DNA of 64,000 nucleotides from Rhizobiaceae bacterium (GCA_017644105.1 JAEPMD010000020.1:17126-81125); one strand, 5' to 3'. Positions 1-9,377 are shown, counted from the first letter of the stretch. The notes: generated from the sequence alone by a model not told the origin. A program made the numbers and translations.

Positions 1-11
1 ATCTTGCGCAA

Positions 12-55
12 TTGGCGAGGGAGAAAGCCAATTTGAACCTTCTCTGACCCGCCAA
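12..55 (-). terminator. candidate hairpin downstream of dadA
   Basis: Imperfect inverted repeat just past the dadA stop. TTGGCG (12-17) pairs with CGCCAA (50-55), and GAGAA (21-25) pairs with TTCTC (40-44), with small bulges between the two helices. There is no clear T-run on the minus strand, so this may be an attenuated or factor-dependent terminator rather than a classical one. Confidence 0.35.
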
Positions 56-82
56 GAGGTATCTTGTAAATCTGCAAACCAT

Positions 83-1345
83 CTATGTCGCAAAAGCGAA
101 TACTTTATCTTCAATTTCATTAGAAACAGAGAAATGCGAGGCAATCGTTTCGCCAACTGCTTCGGAAGTCGCTGCAGAGAGTGTCCACCCAAGGTGGCCA
201 TGACCAGTATTGTAAAAAACGCCTGATTTTTTGCTGGCGCCAACTTTTGGCAACATGCTTGGCATCATCGGTCGTAAACCCGCCCATGGCACCGCATGCT
301 CTGTCGAAACTTGTGGGAAAAATTCCTCACACCATTTTACAAGCGGACGAATTCGATCGTCACGAATATCTCGATTATATCCGTTAAATTCAGCCGTACC
401 TGCAATTCTAAATCGATCGTCGCCCAGTCGACTTGCAACTATTTTCGCTTTGTCATCTAAAAGGCTAACACGAGGTGCATAGGTTTGACTTGCGCGGTCG
501 TTTAAATTGACCGTGATGGAATAGCCTTTAACCGGATAAATATTTATCCTATCACCAAATTGTTTTGCTATGGCGCGGCTAGCAACACCCGCACAGACAA
601 CAATACCCTCAAAACACGCTTCTTGCCTTTCGCCACTGTTGGACCAAATCAGTTTATGTGTGCTATCTTGTGAAATTATTTTGGTGATGTCTGAATTGTA
701 ATGAAAGTTGACACCACGGCGCGAACAAGCTTTCGCAAGATTTTTTGCGTATAAGTGAATGTCTCCAGAAAAATCACTTTCGGTATAGAACCCACCCTTT
801 AAATCACATTTGATTGTGGGTTCAACTTCATAAGCTTGTTGCGCGGAAACTTCATGTCTATTCAAGCCACCTTGGGCGAGCAATTCATTCACGCGTCTTG
901 CATGATCAAATTCTTTTTGATCGCGATATAAATGCAAGATACCCCGGTTTTCGACATCAAATTCAAAACCTTCTTTGTCTGCATATCTTTTCAAATGTTC
1001 ACGCGCTGATATCGCCAAACGAACGGTCTCAATTGTATTCGTTTCATATTTAGGAATATTGGCCATAAACTCTGCCATCCAGGAATATTTATGCCAGCTC
1101 GGTTTCGGGTTCATCAAAAGAGGTGCGCCCGGTTCAAACATCCATTTGAGTCCTTTTAGGACCGTGCCCCAATTTGTCCAAACCTCTGCATTGGACGCAG
1201 AAAGTTGCCCACCATTTGCAAATGACGTTTCCATTGCCGCGTATCTGTTGCGGTCAAATACGGTTACATCAAAGCCGCGCTCAAGCAATGCATAAGCTGT
1301 GGTGATGCCTGTAATCCCGGCTCCGATAACGGCAATTTTCTTCAT
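83..1345 (-). CDS. dadA: D-amino-acid dehydrogenase (DadA family)
   Basis: FAD-dependent deaminase that oxidises D-amino acids to 2-oxo acids and passes electrons to the respiratory chain; a peripheral inner-membrane enzyme in the known family. The N-terminus has the dinucleotide fold AVIGAGITGI (GxGxxG). The C-terminal GHGHLGW segment is typical of DAO-fold proteins. About 420 aa, close to the usual DadA length. The ATG at 1345 was chosen because AAGGA lies about 9 nt upstream; an upstream TTG would add a poor 8-residue extension. The gene is divergent from an Lrp/AsnC regulator, the usual arrangement for dad genes, so control by that regulator is likely. No alanine racemase gene is adjacent. 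Confidence 0.88.
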   Translation of the reverse strand: MKKIAVIGAGITGITTAYALLERGFDVTVFDRNRYAAMETSFANGGQLSASNAEVWTNWGTVLKGLKWMFEPGAPLLMNPKPSWHKYSWMAEFMANIPKYETNTIETVRLAISAREHLKRYADKEGFEFDVENRGILHLYRDQKEFDHARRVNELLAQGGLNRHEVSAQQAYEVEPTIKCDLKGGFYTESDFSGDIHLYAKNLAKACSRRGVNFHYNSDITKIISQDSTHKLIWSNSGERQEACFEGIVVCAGVASRAIAKQFGDRINIYPVKGYSITVNLNDRASQTYAPRVSLLDDKAKIVASRLGDDRFRIAGTAEFNGYNRDIRDDRIRPLVKWCEEFFPQVSTEHAVPWAGLRPMMPSMLPKVGASKKSGVFYNTGHGHLGWTLSAATSEAVGETIASHFSVSNEIEDKVFAFAT

Positions 1346-1460
1346 TTTCTCAATCCTTATGCATTCCAAGTTTTGGTTTGATGTTTGGCAAATATTGACC
1401 TCATATGACGATATTTAGACAAAAACATGCAAGAATAGTTCCGTAATTTCTTGAAAAATC

Positions 1461-1473
1461 ACGAATTATTCGT
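1461..1473. promoter_or_regulatory. candidate Lrp-type operator between dadA and the regulator
   Basis: Perfect palindrome ACGAAT-T-ATTCGT in the AT-rich intergenic region, about 40 nt upstream of the lrp start. Lrp/AsnC proteins bind degenerate AT-rich dyads and usually autoregulate. The assignment is by position and symmetry only. Confidence 0.4.
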
Positions 1474-1514
1474 AATAATTCCTGTATCAACTAGATATTT
1501 CAGGAAAATTTCTT

Positions 1515-1976
1515 ATGGATAAGCTCGACACCAAAATCCTTTCTGCACTTCAAAAGAACGGACAAATCTCGATGGCAGACCTCTCGGGCAAGGTAGGGCT
1601 ATCTTTATCTGCCTGTCATAGAAGAGTGAAAACACTTGAAGCTAACGGCATGATTTCACATTACACCGCACGCTTAAATGCCAAGGCGATCGGTTTGGAG
1701 ATACAAGTTTTCATTGCAGCAAAGCTCACAAGTCAGCGTCAGGAAGATATCATGGCTTTTGAAAAAGCAATCCTCGACATGCCGGAAGTGCTTGAGTGCC
1801 ATTACATTTCCGGAGAATCTGATTATCTGCTTCGTGTTGCTGCAAAAAACACCGAAGACTACCAGAAAATTTACCGCGAAAGACTAACCCTCATTCCATC
1901 CATATCACAGATGACGACCATGCTCTCGTTATCCACCATCAAAGATTTCGACGGGTTCCATTTATCAAACGGTTGA
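1515..1976 (+). CDS. Lrp/AsnC family transcriptional regulator
   Basis: 153 aa, standard for Lrp/AsnC. The N-terminal winged HTH (about residues 1-60) begins LDTKILSALQKNGQ and carries the recognition segment LSLSACHRRVKTLE. The C-terminal RAM/ligand domain (about 65-145) holds the typical ECHYISGESDYLLRV core. These proteins form octamers and sense amino acids. Divergent orientation to dadA makes D- or L-amino-acid-responsive activation of dadA the obvious role. The start ATG is preceded by AGGAAA. Confidence 0.88.
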   Translation: MDKLDTKILSALQKNGQISMADLSGKVGLSLSACHRRVKTLEANGMISHYTARLNAKAIGLEIQVFIAAKLTSQRQEDIMAFEKAILDMPEVLECHYISGESDYLLRVAAKNTEDYQKIYRERLTLIPSISQMTTMLSLSTIKDFDGFHLSNG

Positions 1977-2063
1977 TTTTTCCGCTTGGCCGTTTGTAGA
2001 AACACTCGCCCTTGAACCATTTGTAAGGGCGATACGATTATAAATGAACAGTTCAATACAGTA

Positions 2064-2103
2064 AGAGGGTCAAAGCGCAAACCGCTCCGACCCTCTATTT
2101 TTT
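2064..2103 (+). terminator. rho-independent terminator after the Lrp gene
   Basis: AGAGGGTC (2064-2071) pairs with GACCCTCT (2089-2096), 17-nt loop, followed by ATTTTTTA. It separates the convergent lrp and ThDP-enzyme genes. Confidence 0.75.
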
Positions 2104-2111
2104 ATGCCTCA

Positions 2112-3890
2112 TCACGTTGAAACGTGGGACACATCCTTATCAGGAGAATAGATATCCAAAATATTCCAATGCCCTGTTGTGGGTGTAGGATTATTGATCA
2201 TAGGCACATCAATCACCGTAGGCTTGTCGCTTTTAATCGCAGCTTCTATGGCTGACTGTAATTCATCCGCAGATGTGATTTTAACGCCAACTGCACCATA
2301 TGCCGTGGCGATATCTGCATAGTCTGGCCCGTGGGTTGGCGCACTTGCAGAACCTGGGAAAGTGGTCCCATAGGTCAAGCCATAATGCGCTTTTTGCAGT
2401 CCGGCAATTGTGCCGAAAGCATTATTGTTCATGATCAGCCATATGATGCCGAGATCTCGTTCAACAGCTGTTGCCAGCATGGATGGGTTTTGCCCAAACC
2501 CGCCGTCGCCCACTAGCGAGATCACGACTTTATCAGGCGCAGCCAATTTTGCGCCGATAGCTCCGGGAGGTCCAAAGCCCATAGTCGCAAAACCACCTGG
2601 CGTAAGAATTGAACCCGGTGTAAGAATATCAAACTGTTGCCCAACCCCATTTTTGTTCCAACCCACATCGGTTGTGATGATCGCATCTTCTGGAAGAGCC
2701 GTGCGCACATCGGCCAAGATCCGCTCCGGCATCATAGGAAATGCAGAACTCGTGGCCATCTCTTGATTACTGTTTTTAAAGTCTTTTCTAAAAGTGGAGA
2801 TTTTCTTCTTTAATCCATCCCTTTTAAACCCATCAGGATAAAGCTCTTTAGCAACTCTGGTGAGCACTCGAAGTGCTGATTTTGCATCGCTTACAACGCC
2901 AATTTCAGTTGGATAATTTCTCCCGATCTCAGTTGGCTCAATATCAATATGAATGACTTTAGTGCCGGGGATATTAAATGTGTAACCAGGATACCAGGAT
3001 GAGCAATCTGCTTCCTTAAAGCGTGTCCCAATCGCAAGTAACCAATCGGCATTTAGACATGACTGATTAACAAGCTCTGTCCCCCAAAATCCTGTCATGC
3101 CAAGCACCAATGGATGACTATCTGGCAATGCCCCCTTGCCCATCAAAGAATGTGCCACGGGAATTTGCATGTGATCGACAAATGCCTCTAACTCTTTTGA
3201 AGCCTTTGCTAGTAAAATTCCTCCGCCCACATAAAGCGTCGGGTCTTTGGCTTCAGCGAGAGATTTCACAATCAATGCGGCGGTTTCATCATCAATTGAT
3301 GGTTTAGCAAGCTTACGTGTATTGCTTTCAATCCGCTTGAAACTATCTGCCGAAATGCGCTCTGAAAAGATATCCATCGGCACATTTACCAAGACCGGTC
3401 CCGGCTGACCGCTTTCGGCCAAATGAAACGCCTTTTCCAAAATTTCGGCCATCAAATCAGCACGATCCACACGCCATGCACGCTTCACAAATGGTCGGTA
3501 GATTTCATATTGCTGCGCATCACCATGAAGATTAACTTCTTGGTGCGGATGCTTGCCGTAATAATGCGTTGGAATATCACCAGCAATCACCACCATTGGA
3601 ATACAATCAAGCGCAGCATTGGCGACACCTGTCGCACAATTTGTCAATCCCGGACTAAGGTGTGACAACACAACCGAAGCCTTACCTTTAACACGCGCAT
3701 AGGCATCAGCAGCATGGCTTGCGATCTGCTCATGACGAACGGTGATGAAATCAATCGGGCTCTCAGACAGCGCAGCTAGAACCGCAATATTTGTATGCCC
3801 GCACAAACCAAAAATATGCTCGACTTCGCGACGTTCTAAAAACTCGACAATATGTTCAGCAACGGTTTTATTTTGTACATCCTGTTTCAT
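2112..3890 (-). CDS. thiamine-diphosphate-dependent enzyme of the acetolactate-synthase fold
   Basis: About 592 aa with all three domains of the acetolactate synthase/benzoylformate decarboxylase superfamily. The N-terminal PYR domain carries the cofactor-activating Glu in VRHEQIASHAADAYAR. A central domain follows. The C-terminal PP domain has the ThDP/Mg motif GDGGFGQ...NNNAF. It is too divergent from sulfoacetaldehyde acetyltransferase to be called Xsc, and it is not a typical IlvB. It would cleave or form a C-C bond next to a carbonyl (2-oxo acid decarboxylation, acyloin or cyclic diketone cleavage). Last gene of the GntR-linked operon, 4 nt after the acylating aldehyde dehydrogenase, so it may supply that enzyme's aldehyde. 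ATG at 3890 is preferred over the upstream start that overlaps the preceding gene. Confidence 0.75.
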   Translation of the reverse strand: MKQDVQNKTVAEHIVEFLERREVEHIFGLCGHTNIAVLAALSESPIDFITVRHEQIASHAADAYARVKGKASVVLSHLSPGLTNCATGVANAALDCIPMVVIAGDIPTHYYGKHPHQEVNLHGDAQQYEIYRPFVKRAWRVDRADLMAEILEKAFHLAESGQPGPVLVNVPMDIFSERISADSFKRIESNTRKLAKPSIDDETAALIVKSLAEAKDPTLYVGGGILLAKASKELEAFVDHMQIPVAHSLMGKGALPDSHPLVLGMTGFWGTELVNQSCLNADWLLAIGTRFKEADCSSWYPGYTFNIPGTKVIHIDIEPTEIGRNYPTEIGVVSDAKSALRVLTRVAKELYPDGFKRDGLKKKISTFRKDFKNSNQEMATSSAFPMMPERILADVRTALPEDAIITTDVGWNKNGVGQQFDILTPGSILTPGGFATMGFGPPGAIGAKLAAPDKVVISLVGDGGFGQNPSMLATAVERDLGIIWLIMNNNAFGTIAGLQKAHYGLTYGTTFPGSASAPTHGPDYADIATAYGAVGVKITSADELQSAIEAAIKSDKPTVIDVPMINNPTPTTGHWNILDIYSPDKDVSHVST

Positions 3891-3894
3891 CAGA

Positions 3895-5304
3895 TCACAC
3901 CGCCTCTTTGTTGTAAAATTCACCGAATAGCTCCGCCTCGGAAGGACGGTCTTCAGGGATTGGGCGGCTCACCCATGTGTAGTTCATGAAATGTTTGAGC
4001 GTGACATTTTCATTGGTGATATTGCCACCCCAAATGCCGCAGCCCAAGCTGGATGTCATCGGCATCCCGTTGGTAAATGAGCCTGCATTTGCTTTTGACT
4101 GCGGTTGTCGCACCATCATTCGGCTGACCGGTGCAAGTTTTGCCAATGCATCGATGCGATCATCATCATGAGAATAAATACCGCAGGAATGTCCCTTACC
4201 ACCGACATTGTAAATGGCTTCAACCGTTTTCAGCGCATCATCAAATTCGTCAAAATGATAAAGCGCCATTAATGTCGTGAGCTTTTCTTTTGAGAATTTA
4301 TGCTCTGGGCCAATCTGCCCTTGGTTTTCAACCATCAAAAACTTGCGGTCTTCCGGGATTTCAAACCCTGCTTCTTTTGCTGTTTGTTGAGGTCGGCAGG
4401 CAATTGTGGGGAATGTTCGGTTTCCTTTTTCATCCCACATTGCTTTTTCAAGCGCAGCTTTTTCTTCTTCATTACACAGATAGCCGCCTTCTGCTTCCAA
4501 TGCTGCCACCATCTCTTTATAGATTGAGGACTGAATGATGATATTGCCGTCAGCTGAGCAACCTGATCCAAAATCAGAAGTTTTGGACATGCGCGTGTTT
4601 GCAGCAGCAATTTCAATATCAGCGGTATCATCAATAACAATCGATGAATTACCAGCGCCAACACCAAACGCAGGACGTCCGGATGAATAGGCCGCCTTTA
4701 CCATTGGCTTACCGCCTGTTGCCAAGGTTAGATCACACACTTCCATCAAGTGCTGCGTAATGGCAATGGATGGCTCTTTCACACATTGAAATAAATCTTC
4801 AGGCGCACCAACGGCTCGGCAAGCAGCACGCATGACATCAACCATTTCATTGGTTGTATTTTTCGTTCGAGGATGTGGCGAGAAGATCACGGCATCTCTT
4901 GCTTTTGCGGCATAAATGCCCGTGACAGGCGGCGTTAAAGCAGGATTTGTCATCGGTATGAGCGAAGCAATCACGCCAGCAGGTTTGGCATATTTCATCA
5001 AGCCTTTGGCAACATCGACTTCAACAACACCGGTGCTTTTTTGACGCAGCGCATCACGCAACACACCGTGAATTTTAAAACGTTTTCCAGGTCGACCTTC
5101 GCGATCGCCGATTGTGCTTTCATCAACACCCATTTGCGCCAATCTGGTAAAGGTCACCTCATTGCCAGCATACCAGCCAATTGCCTGCGCAAGACGATCA
5201 AGCTGAGCTTGTGAATAATCCTCAACTTCAGCCATTGCGTTTTGCGCGCGCTGCAGCATATCGGCGACTAGTTTTTTATCATCTTCAGTGAGTTCTCGAG
5301 CCAT
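3895..5304 (-). CDS. CoA-acylating aldehyde dehydrogenase (SauS/EutE-like)
   Basis: 469 aa, NAD(P)-linked oxidation of an aldehyde to acyl-CoA, or the reverse. The pattern is that of the AdhE/EutE/SauS group: IPMTNPALTP in the cofactor domain, GVGAGNSSIVID, then the catalytic Cys at about residue 249 in SKTSDFGSGCSADG. The end has GCGIWGGN, common in this group. It overlaps the upstream TIM-barrel gene by 20 nt and is followed 4 nt later by a ThDP enzyme, which points to translational coupling. The actual aldehyde is unknown. Sulfoacetaldehyde is possible by family but nothing else at this locus indicates a sulfonate. Confidence 0.8.
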   Translation of the reverse strand: MARELTEDDKKLVADMLQRAQNAMAEVEDYSQAQLDRLAQAIGWYAGNEVTFTRLAQMGVDESTIGDREGRPGKRFKIHGVLRDALRQKSTGVVEVDVAKGLMKYAKPAGVIASLIPMTNPALTPPVTGIYAAKARDAVIFSPHPRTKNTTNEMVDVMRAACRAVGAPEDLFQCVKEPSIAITQHLMEVCDLTLATGGKPMVKAAYSSGRPAFGVGAGNSSIVIDDTADIEIAAANTRMSKTSDFGSGCSADGNIIIQSSIYKEMVAALEAEGGYLCNEEEKAALEKAMWDEKGNRTFPTIACRPQQTAKEAGFEIPEDRKFLMVENQGQIGPEHKFSKEKLTTLMALYHFDEFDDALKTVEAIYNVGGKGHSCGIYSHDDDRIDALAKLAPVSRMMVRQPQSKANAGSFTNGMPMTSSLGCGIWGGNITNENVTLKHFMNYTWVSRPIPEDRPSEAELFGEFYNKEAV

Positions 5305-6238
5305 TATGTATCTCTTCTAAATTGTTGGTAATAGGCGATGCCGAAAGCGCGATATCTGCGCCGGCAAGGTGTTTCTGCGATTTGGCCTCGGCAAATATTC
5401 TCTTTGCATGATCAAGGCATCTACGTGCATGTTCTTCAAAACCCAGCTCGTGGGTTCGTGATTTATTTGGTAGTTCGATGGAATAATCCAGCGGAGGCAG
5501 ACGCTCGATAATGCGCCTGAAATCAATGCATCCTTCTCCGGGATATAAACGCGCATCCCGCGCCAATTGGATCATGCCTTCTTTGGTATCTGCAATTCCC
5601 GGCAAAGCATCTGAAACGTGGAGGAAGTGGATATACTCACTGGGAACATGCGATAGCTCTGCAATATCCACCCGTGACAAGTGCATATAAAGTGTGTCGA
5701 TTAAGATGCCGGAATTATCTTGATCTGCGGCACGAACAATGTCCAAAGCTTCATCCAACGTTCGCAATCGTGAAAAAGACGGAAACTCAAGATCGACACT
5801 TAATCCGTAAGGCGCAGCTAACTCACAAGTCTCAGCATAACAATCAACGAGGAAGTTGCGATCATCGCGAGTACTGGTCCACGCACTCATGATAAGGCGC
5901 TTGGCACCGAGCTCACCACCCAATTCGATCGCAGGAGAAAACGATCTTGGGTCACATTCATCGGTGATCCGGGCCAGCTCCATATCGAGAACCTTAAGAC
6001 CGGTTGTCTTAAGCGCCAATTTTGTTGCATCCACTAAGGAGGTGTCTTCTGGCCAACAGGCAAATTCGCCCGCAACATTCATCGGAATAAATCTTGGACT
6101 CACCGCATCATATCCAGCGCGGGCGGCGATATAGACCAGTTCCGGCGCAGAGCATTCAATCAAGGTCAAATGGGCCAATGAATATAAAGGCTCGACTTTA
6201 CCAATTGAATTCAGATTTGGGTCGTTTGTGGAATGCAA
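5285..6238 (-). CDS. xylose-isomerase-like TIM-barrel isomerase/epimerase/dehydratase
   Basis: 317 aa, AP-endonuclease-2 / sugar phosphate isomerase fold (IolE, 3-dehydroshikimate dehydratase and hydroxypyruvate isomerase belong here). All four expected divalent-metal ligands can be placed: Glu151 (VDLEFPS), Asp181 (ILIDTL), His207 (FLHVSD) and Glu255 (YSIELPN), so it should be catalytically competent. The start is a TTG at 6238 with AAGGTG about 6 nt upstream; no ATG lies near the N-terminus. First gene of its transcription unit, with operator-like palindrome 6289-6307 about 50 nt upstream. Likely a dehydratase or epimerase on a cyclic or sugar-acid intermediate. Confidence 0.75.
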   Translation of the reverse strand: MHSTNDPNLNSIGKVEPLYSLAHLTLIECSAPELVYIAARAGYDAVSPRFIPMNVAGEFACWPEDTSLVDATKLALKTTGLKVLDMELARITDECDPRSFSPAIELGGELGAKRLIMSAWTSTRDDRNFLVDCYAETCELAAPYGLSVDLEFPSFSRLRTLDEALDIVRAADQDNSGILIDTLYMHLSRVDIAELSHVPSEYIHFLHVSDALPGIADTKEGMIQLARDARLYPGEGCIDFRRIIERLPPLDYSIELPNKSRTHELGFEEHARRCLDHAKRIFAEAKSQKHLAGADIALSASPITNNLEEIHNGSRTH

Positions 6239-6288
6239 GATGGCACCTTAAATAACATCTAATATATTTCATATTATATTATATAAAC

Positions 6289-6307
6289 AAAAATATCAGA
6301 TATTTTT
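6289..6307. promoter_or_regulatory. candidate GntR operator (site 1)
   Basis: Perfect dyad AAAAATATC-A-GATATTTTT upstream of the TIM-barrel gene. The same dyad, differing only at the centre base, recurs at 15040-15058, and an imperfect copy lies at 16240-16258. FCD-type GntR proteins bind short symmetric AT-rich sites, and the GntR gene at 16349 is the only regulator in the locus. Confidence 0.6.
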
Positions 6308-6339
6308 AAAAGTATCAACTTTTTATTCTCAAAAGTTGG

Positions 6340-7533
6340 TTAGGTAATTTCTACCCAATTTCCACCCGTGGCATTGGATTGAACTGTCGCATGGATAAAC
6401 TTCACACCTTCTGCGCCATCTTCAACGTCTGGATAGGCTAAATAGTTGTTTGGTAGGGTTAATCCGTCTCTTCGTGCGGCAACAGCCGTTGCAAATTCAG
6501 TGTATAAATTTGCCCAAGCTTCAATTAGACCTTCTGGGAATCCGCGCCCTGTTCGAACCAAGCGTTCAACATTTGAAGAAATTCCATGACCATGACCGCG
6601 ACTTAGAATCCGGTCTGGTTCCCCAAATCGCGCATGCTTTAAATATTCGCTATGTTCCAAATCCCATTCAATGCCCCCTTCACTGCCAAAAATGCGCAAG
6701 CGCAACCCACCACGATTACCCGGCGCCAATCGTGTCGCCATCAAAGTTCCGGGAACATCATTGGCATAGCGCGTATTCATAAAAACAGTGTCTTCAAGTG
6801 GCTTGGGAGATCCGCAAACATGCATCTCAGCGCGCAAATGCGTCATTGGTAATCCGGAGACAAATGTCGCCAAATGTGCAGCATGAGTTGCGATATCGCC
6901 TGTACAACTTGTTGCGCCAGATTTTTTGGGATCAAGCCGCCACTTCACATGTTCAGCTTCCCCGATATCATCGGGTGTCATCCAATCCTGCATAAATTCA
7001 ACATGGATTTGATTGATTTTACCAATGCCGCCATTCGCGACAATTTCCTTTGCCTGTCGGATCATTGCAAAGCAGGACATGGCATAACCAACCCCGAAAA
7101 TCAGTCCAGATTGACGCGTCAGATCGGAGAGCGCGAGGGCTTCCTCAACTTCATTGGTAAGTGGCTTATCACATAAGACATCTATTCCATTTTCGATGAA
7201 TGCCTTCGCTGCATCGAAGTGAACGTGATTGGGTGTCGTGATCATGACAGCATCAACACCTTGCGGGTGCAGAGCTTCTTGTCGCCCCATCTCTTCAAAA
7301 GACGTGTAACAGCGTTCATCATCGAGAAACCATTCAGCACCAAGGGCTTTGGCTTTGTCTTTGTTTGAAGAGAGCGCCCCAGCAACAATTTCCCATCGGT
7401 CGCTCTGTCGGGCGGCCATGGCTTGTGTTTGCGAAATGCGTCCACCACCAACGACGCCAAGTTGCAATCTGCGGTCTGGTTTCGGAAAAGCTTGCTCTAA
7501 ATTGGCAACCTGCGAAAAAAACTCTTTGGTCAT
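6340..7533 (-). CDS. Gfo/Idh/MocA family oxidoreductase (1)
   Basis: 397 aa NAD(P)-dependent sugar/polyol dehydrogenase. Rossmann motif GVVGGGRISQ near residue 27, DKP in place of the usual EKP (VLCDKPL), and a GDIATHAAHL segment providing the catalytic-type Asp/His pair. The C-terminal alpha/beta domain ends near GNWVEIT. Such proteins oxidise inositols, sugars or sugar acids. It lies at the 3' end of the long unit that starts with the TRAP genes, 18 nt after the unrecognised 218-aa gene. It is one of three Gfo/Idh enzymes in this locus, implying several redox steps on a polyol or cyclitol. Confidence 0.85.
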   Translation of the reverse strand: MTKEFFSQVANLEQAFPKPDRRLQLGVVGGGRISQTQAMAARQSDRWEIVAGALSSNKDKAKALGAEWFLDDERCYTSFEEMGRQEALHPQGVDAVMITTPNHVHFDAAKAFIENGIDVLCDKPLTNEVEEALALSDLTRQSGLIFGVGYAMSCFAMIRQAKEIVANGGIGKINQIHVEFMQDWMTPDDIGEAEHVKWRLDPKKSGATSCTGDIATHAAHLATFVSGLPMTHLRAEMHVCGSPKPLEDTVFMNTRYANDVPGTLMATRLAPGNRGGLRLRIFGSEGGIEWDLEHSEYLKHARFGEPDRILSRGHGHGISSNVERLVRTGRGFPEGLIEAWANLYTEFATAVAARRDGLTLPNNYLAYPDVEDGAEGVKFIHATVQSNATGGNWVEIT

Positions 7534-7551
7534 AAAATCACCTATTGAAAA

Positions 7552-8208
7552 CTAACGCGGGGGCGTTGCACCAATTGGCAACATCTCTACCGCCATAAAA
7601 ATACTGGGCGTAATGGTTTCAAATTGATGCCAGGGATAATTACCCTCTTCATCAAACATCGGCTTATGCGTATGTCCCGGCGCCATCGTTTCTTCAAAAT
7701 AAAGCGTCGCTAAATCTTTTTCATGACATTGCTGCATCTTACCAATGCCCACAATTTGGGTGTGAACTTCACGAAATCCCGGCACTGGACAAAACGGGTG
7801 TTCTTTATGCAATCCTACATTTAAAGGCACAGATCCCGAATGATACATGGTAAGCCCAATGTTACCGATCCAAATTTTAGGCGACATATAATGGCTGACA
7901 CCCTTAAGCCTTTCCTCACCGCGAACTTCATAAGCTGACGGCCATTTTTGTTTAACAGCGTAATACAGAGTTTCATCATCTTCGTGATCATCAAAGCGTT
8001 CAATTATTACTGCGTGCTTGATATTTTTGATTCTGGTATTAACAGCGATGATTGAATTGAGATGCGCTAAACCCTGTTCATGGATTTGAATGGCCTCTTC
8101 CGCTAGGTTGAGCAAAATAACGCGACCATTAACGTCATATTCCAACTCATCCTGCAAAAATTTTACTGAGAAAAACGGTTCGGCAAAATCTAGTTTTTGA
8201 ATACTCAT
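7552..8208 (-). CDS. unrecognised 218-aa protein, His-rich C-terminal half
   Basis: I do not recognise this family. No signal peptide or membrane segment; cytoplasmic. The C-terminal half is rich in His/Glu spaced as in a metal-binding beta-barrel: HKEH near 134-137, EVHT near 147-150, a FEE pair near 171-173, then PGHTHKPM near 178-184 and WHQFE. That layout suggests a cupin-like metalloprotein, but this is an inference from residue spacing only. Its ATGA start overlaps the stop of the upstream Gfo/Idh gene, so it is co-translated with it and probably acts in the same pathway. Confidence 0.6.
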   Translation of the reverse strand: MSIQKLDFAEPFFSVKFLQDELEYDVNGRVILLNLAEEAIQIHEQGLAHLNSIIAVNTRIKNIKHAVIIERFDDHEDDETLYYAVKQKWPSAYEVRGEERLKGVSHYMSPKIWIGNIGLTMYHSGSVPLNVGLHKEHPFCPVPGFREVHTQIVGIGKMQQCHEKDLATLYFEETMAPGHTHKPMFDEEGNYPWHQFETITPSIFMAVEMLPIGATPPR

Positions 8209-9368
8209 TGCACGGCTCCATATGGATCGCTACTTAAATTACTCATCGGACGCGGTCGTTCGCATGACGTCTTCATGAATTCATTAGATCCAGTTTCAGC
8301 TGATTTTAAGATCCCCTCCATAACCTCGCAAATATGCATGGCTAAAACTCCATTTGCGCGGTGGGGTGCACCGGTTCTGACCGAGTGCGCAAGATCAAGT
8401 AAACCCAAACCACGGCAATCATCATTAAATCCAAAATTGTTCTCTGCAATCAACCAATTTTCTCGACCCGTTGGGCGGGGTTGGTGTGTCCAGCGAGAAT
8501 TATTTTTGGTGCGAAACCAAACCTCACCCCCAAAGATATTTGCGCCATGGACCGGATCAGGATCAGGAATACAAATTGTTCCCTCTTCTCCATAAATTTC
8601 AAATCTCGGGGTCTCTGAATCCCAAACATCAAAACTCATGGTCATTGAGCCGATCTCACCAGATTGAAATTCCAGATTGGACAAAACGTGGGTATCAACT
8701 TCGACATCCATCATCTCACCATATCTGGGGCCGTTTTCGATCATGCGCTGATCAAATGTGCGTCGCGCCATTCCGGAAACACTTTTAATCGGCCCAAGAA
8801 GGAAGACCATCGCGGTGAGATAATAAGGTCCCAAATCTAAGAGTGGACCACCACCGATTTTATAATAAAAATCTGGATTTGGGTGATGGCGCTCAACGCC
8901 ATGGGTTCCAACAAAAGCCGCGACACCTGTGGGTTTGCCAATCACCCCTTGATCGATCAGCTCGCGACAAACCTGCCAGCGACCACCCAAAAATGTGTCG
9001 GGCGCATTCCCAACTAAAAGATTTCTCTCAACTGCTAGGTCTAGAATTTTCTGACCATCAGTTAAATCTGTTACAAAAGGTTTTTCAGAATAAACATGCT
9101 TTCCAGAATTCAGAGCGGCTAAAGAAATTTCTGAATGCGCTGCGGGAATTGTTAGATTTAAAACACACTCAATCTCATCATTTTCGAAAATATCTTGCGG
9201 TGTGACAGCACTTGGAATTTGGTATGCTTCAGCCGTTGCTTTTGCTTCTTCTATATCGAGTGCTGCGCAAGCGACGACATCCAACAATGGGAATCGTTGG
9301 CAATTTTTTAGATATATGTCGCTAATCCGGCCGCACCCAATCAATCCCACTTTGAATGGTTTGGTCAT
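8205..9368 (-). CDS. Gfo/Idh/MocA family oxidoreductase (2)
   Basis: 387 aa, NAD(P)-dependent. Rossmann motif GLIGCGRISD at the very N-terminus, then the EKP motif (VYSEKPF). In the catalytic segment the sequence is LLDLGPYYL, so a Tyr replaces the common His, as in a known Gfo/Idh subgroup. Start ATG 9368 has a GAGGA-type ribosome site, and the 3' end overlaps the next gene by 4 nt (ATGA). With the two other Gfo/Idh genes it suggests successive oxidation/reduction, possibly oxidation at one carbon and re-reduction at another, as in some cyclitol and sugar-acid routes. Confidence 0.85.
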   Translation of the reverse strand: MTKPFKVGLIGCGRISDIYLKNCQRFPLLDVVACAALDIEEAKATAEAYQIPSAVTPQDIFENDEIECVLNLTIPAAHSEISLAALNSGKHVYSEKPFVTDLTDGQKILDLAVERNLLVGNAPDTFLGGRWQVCRELIDQGVIGKPTGVAAFVGTHGVERHHPNPDFYYKIGGGPLLDLGPYYLTAMVFLLGPIKSVSGMARRTFDQRMIENGPRYGEMMDVEVDTHVLSNLEFQSGEIGSMTMSFDVWDSETPRFEIYGEEGTICIPDPDPVHGANIFGGEVWFRTKNNSRWTHQPRPTGRENWLIAENNFGFNDDCRGLGLLDLAHSVRTGAPHRANGVLAMHICEVMEGILKSAETGSNEFMKTSCERPRPMSNLSSDPYGAVQ

Positions 9369-9377
9369 TTGGTCCTC

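Noticed and set aside
2112..3890. Reading the ThDP enzyme as sulfoacetaldehyde acetyltransferase (Xsc), to complete the sulfoacetate route
   Set aside because: Its N-terminal and ThDP-domain sequence does not resemble Xsc; it looks like a different acetolactate-synthase-fold subgroup.
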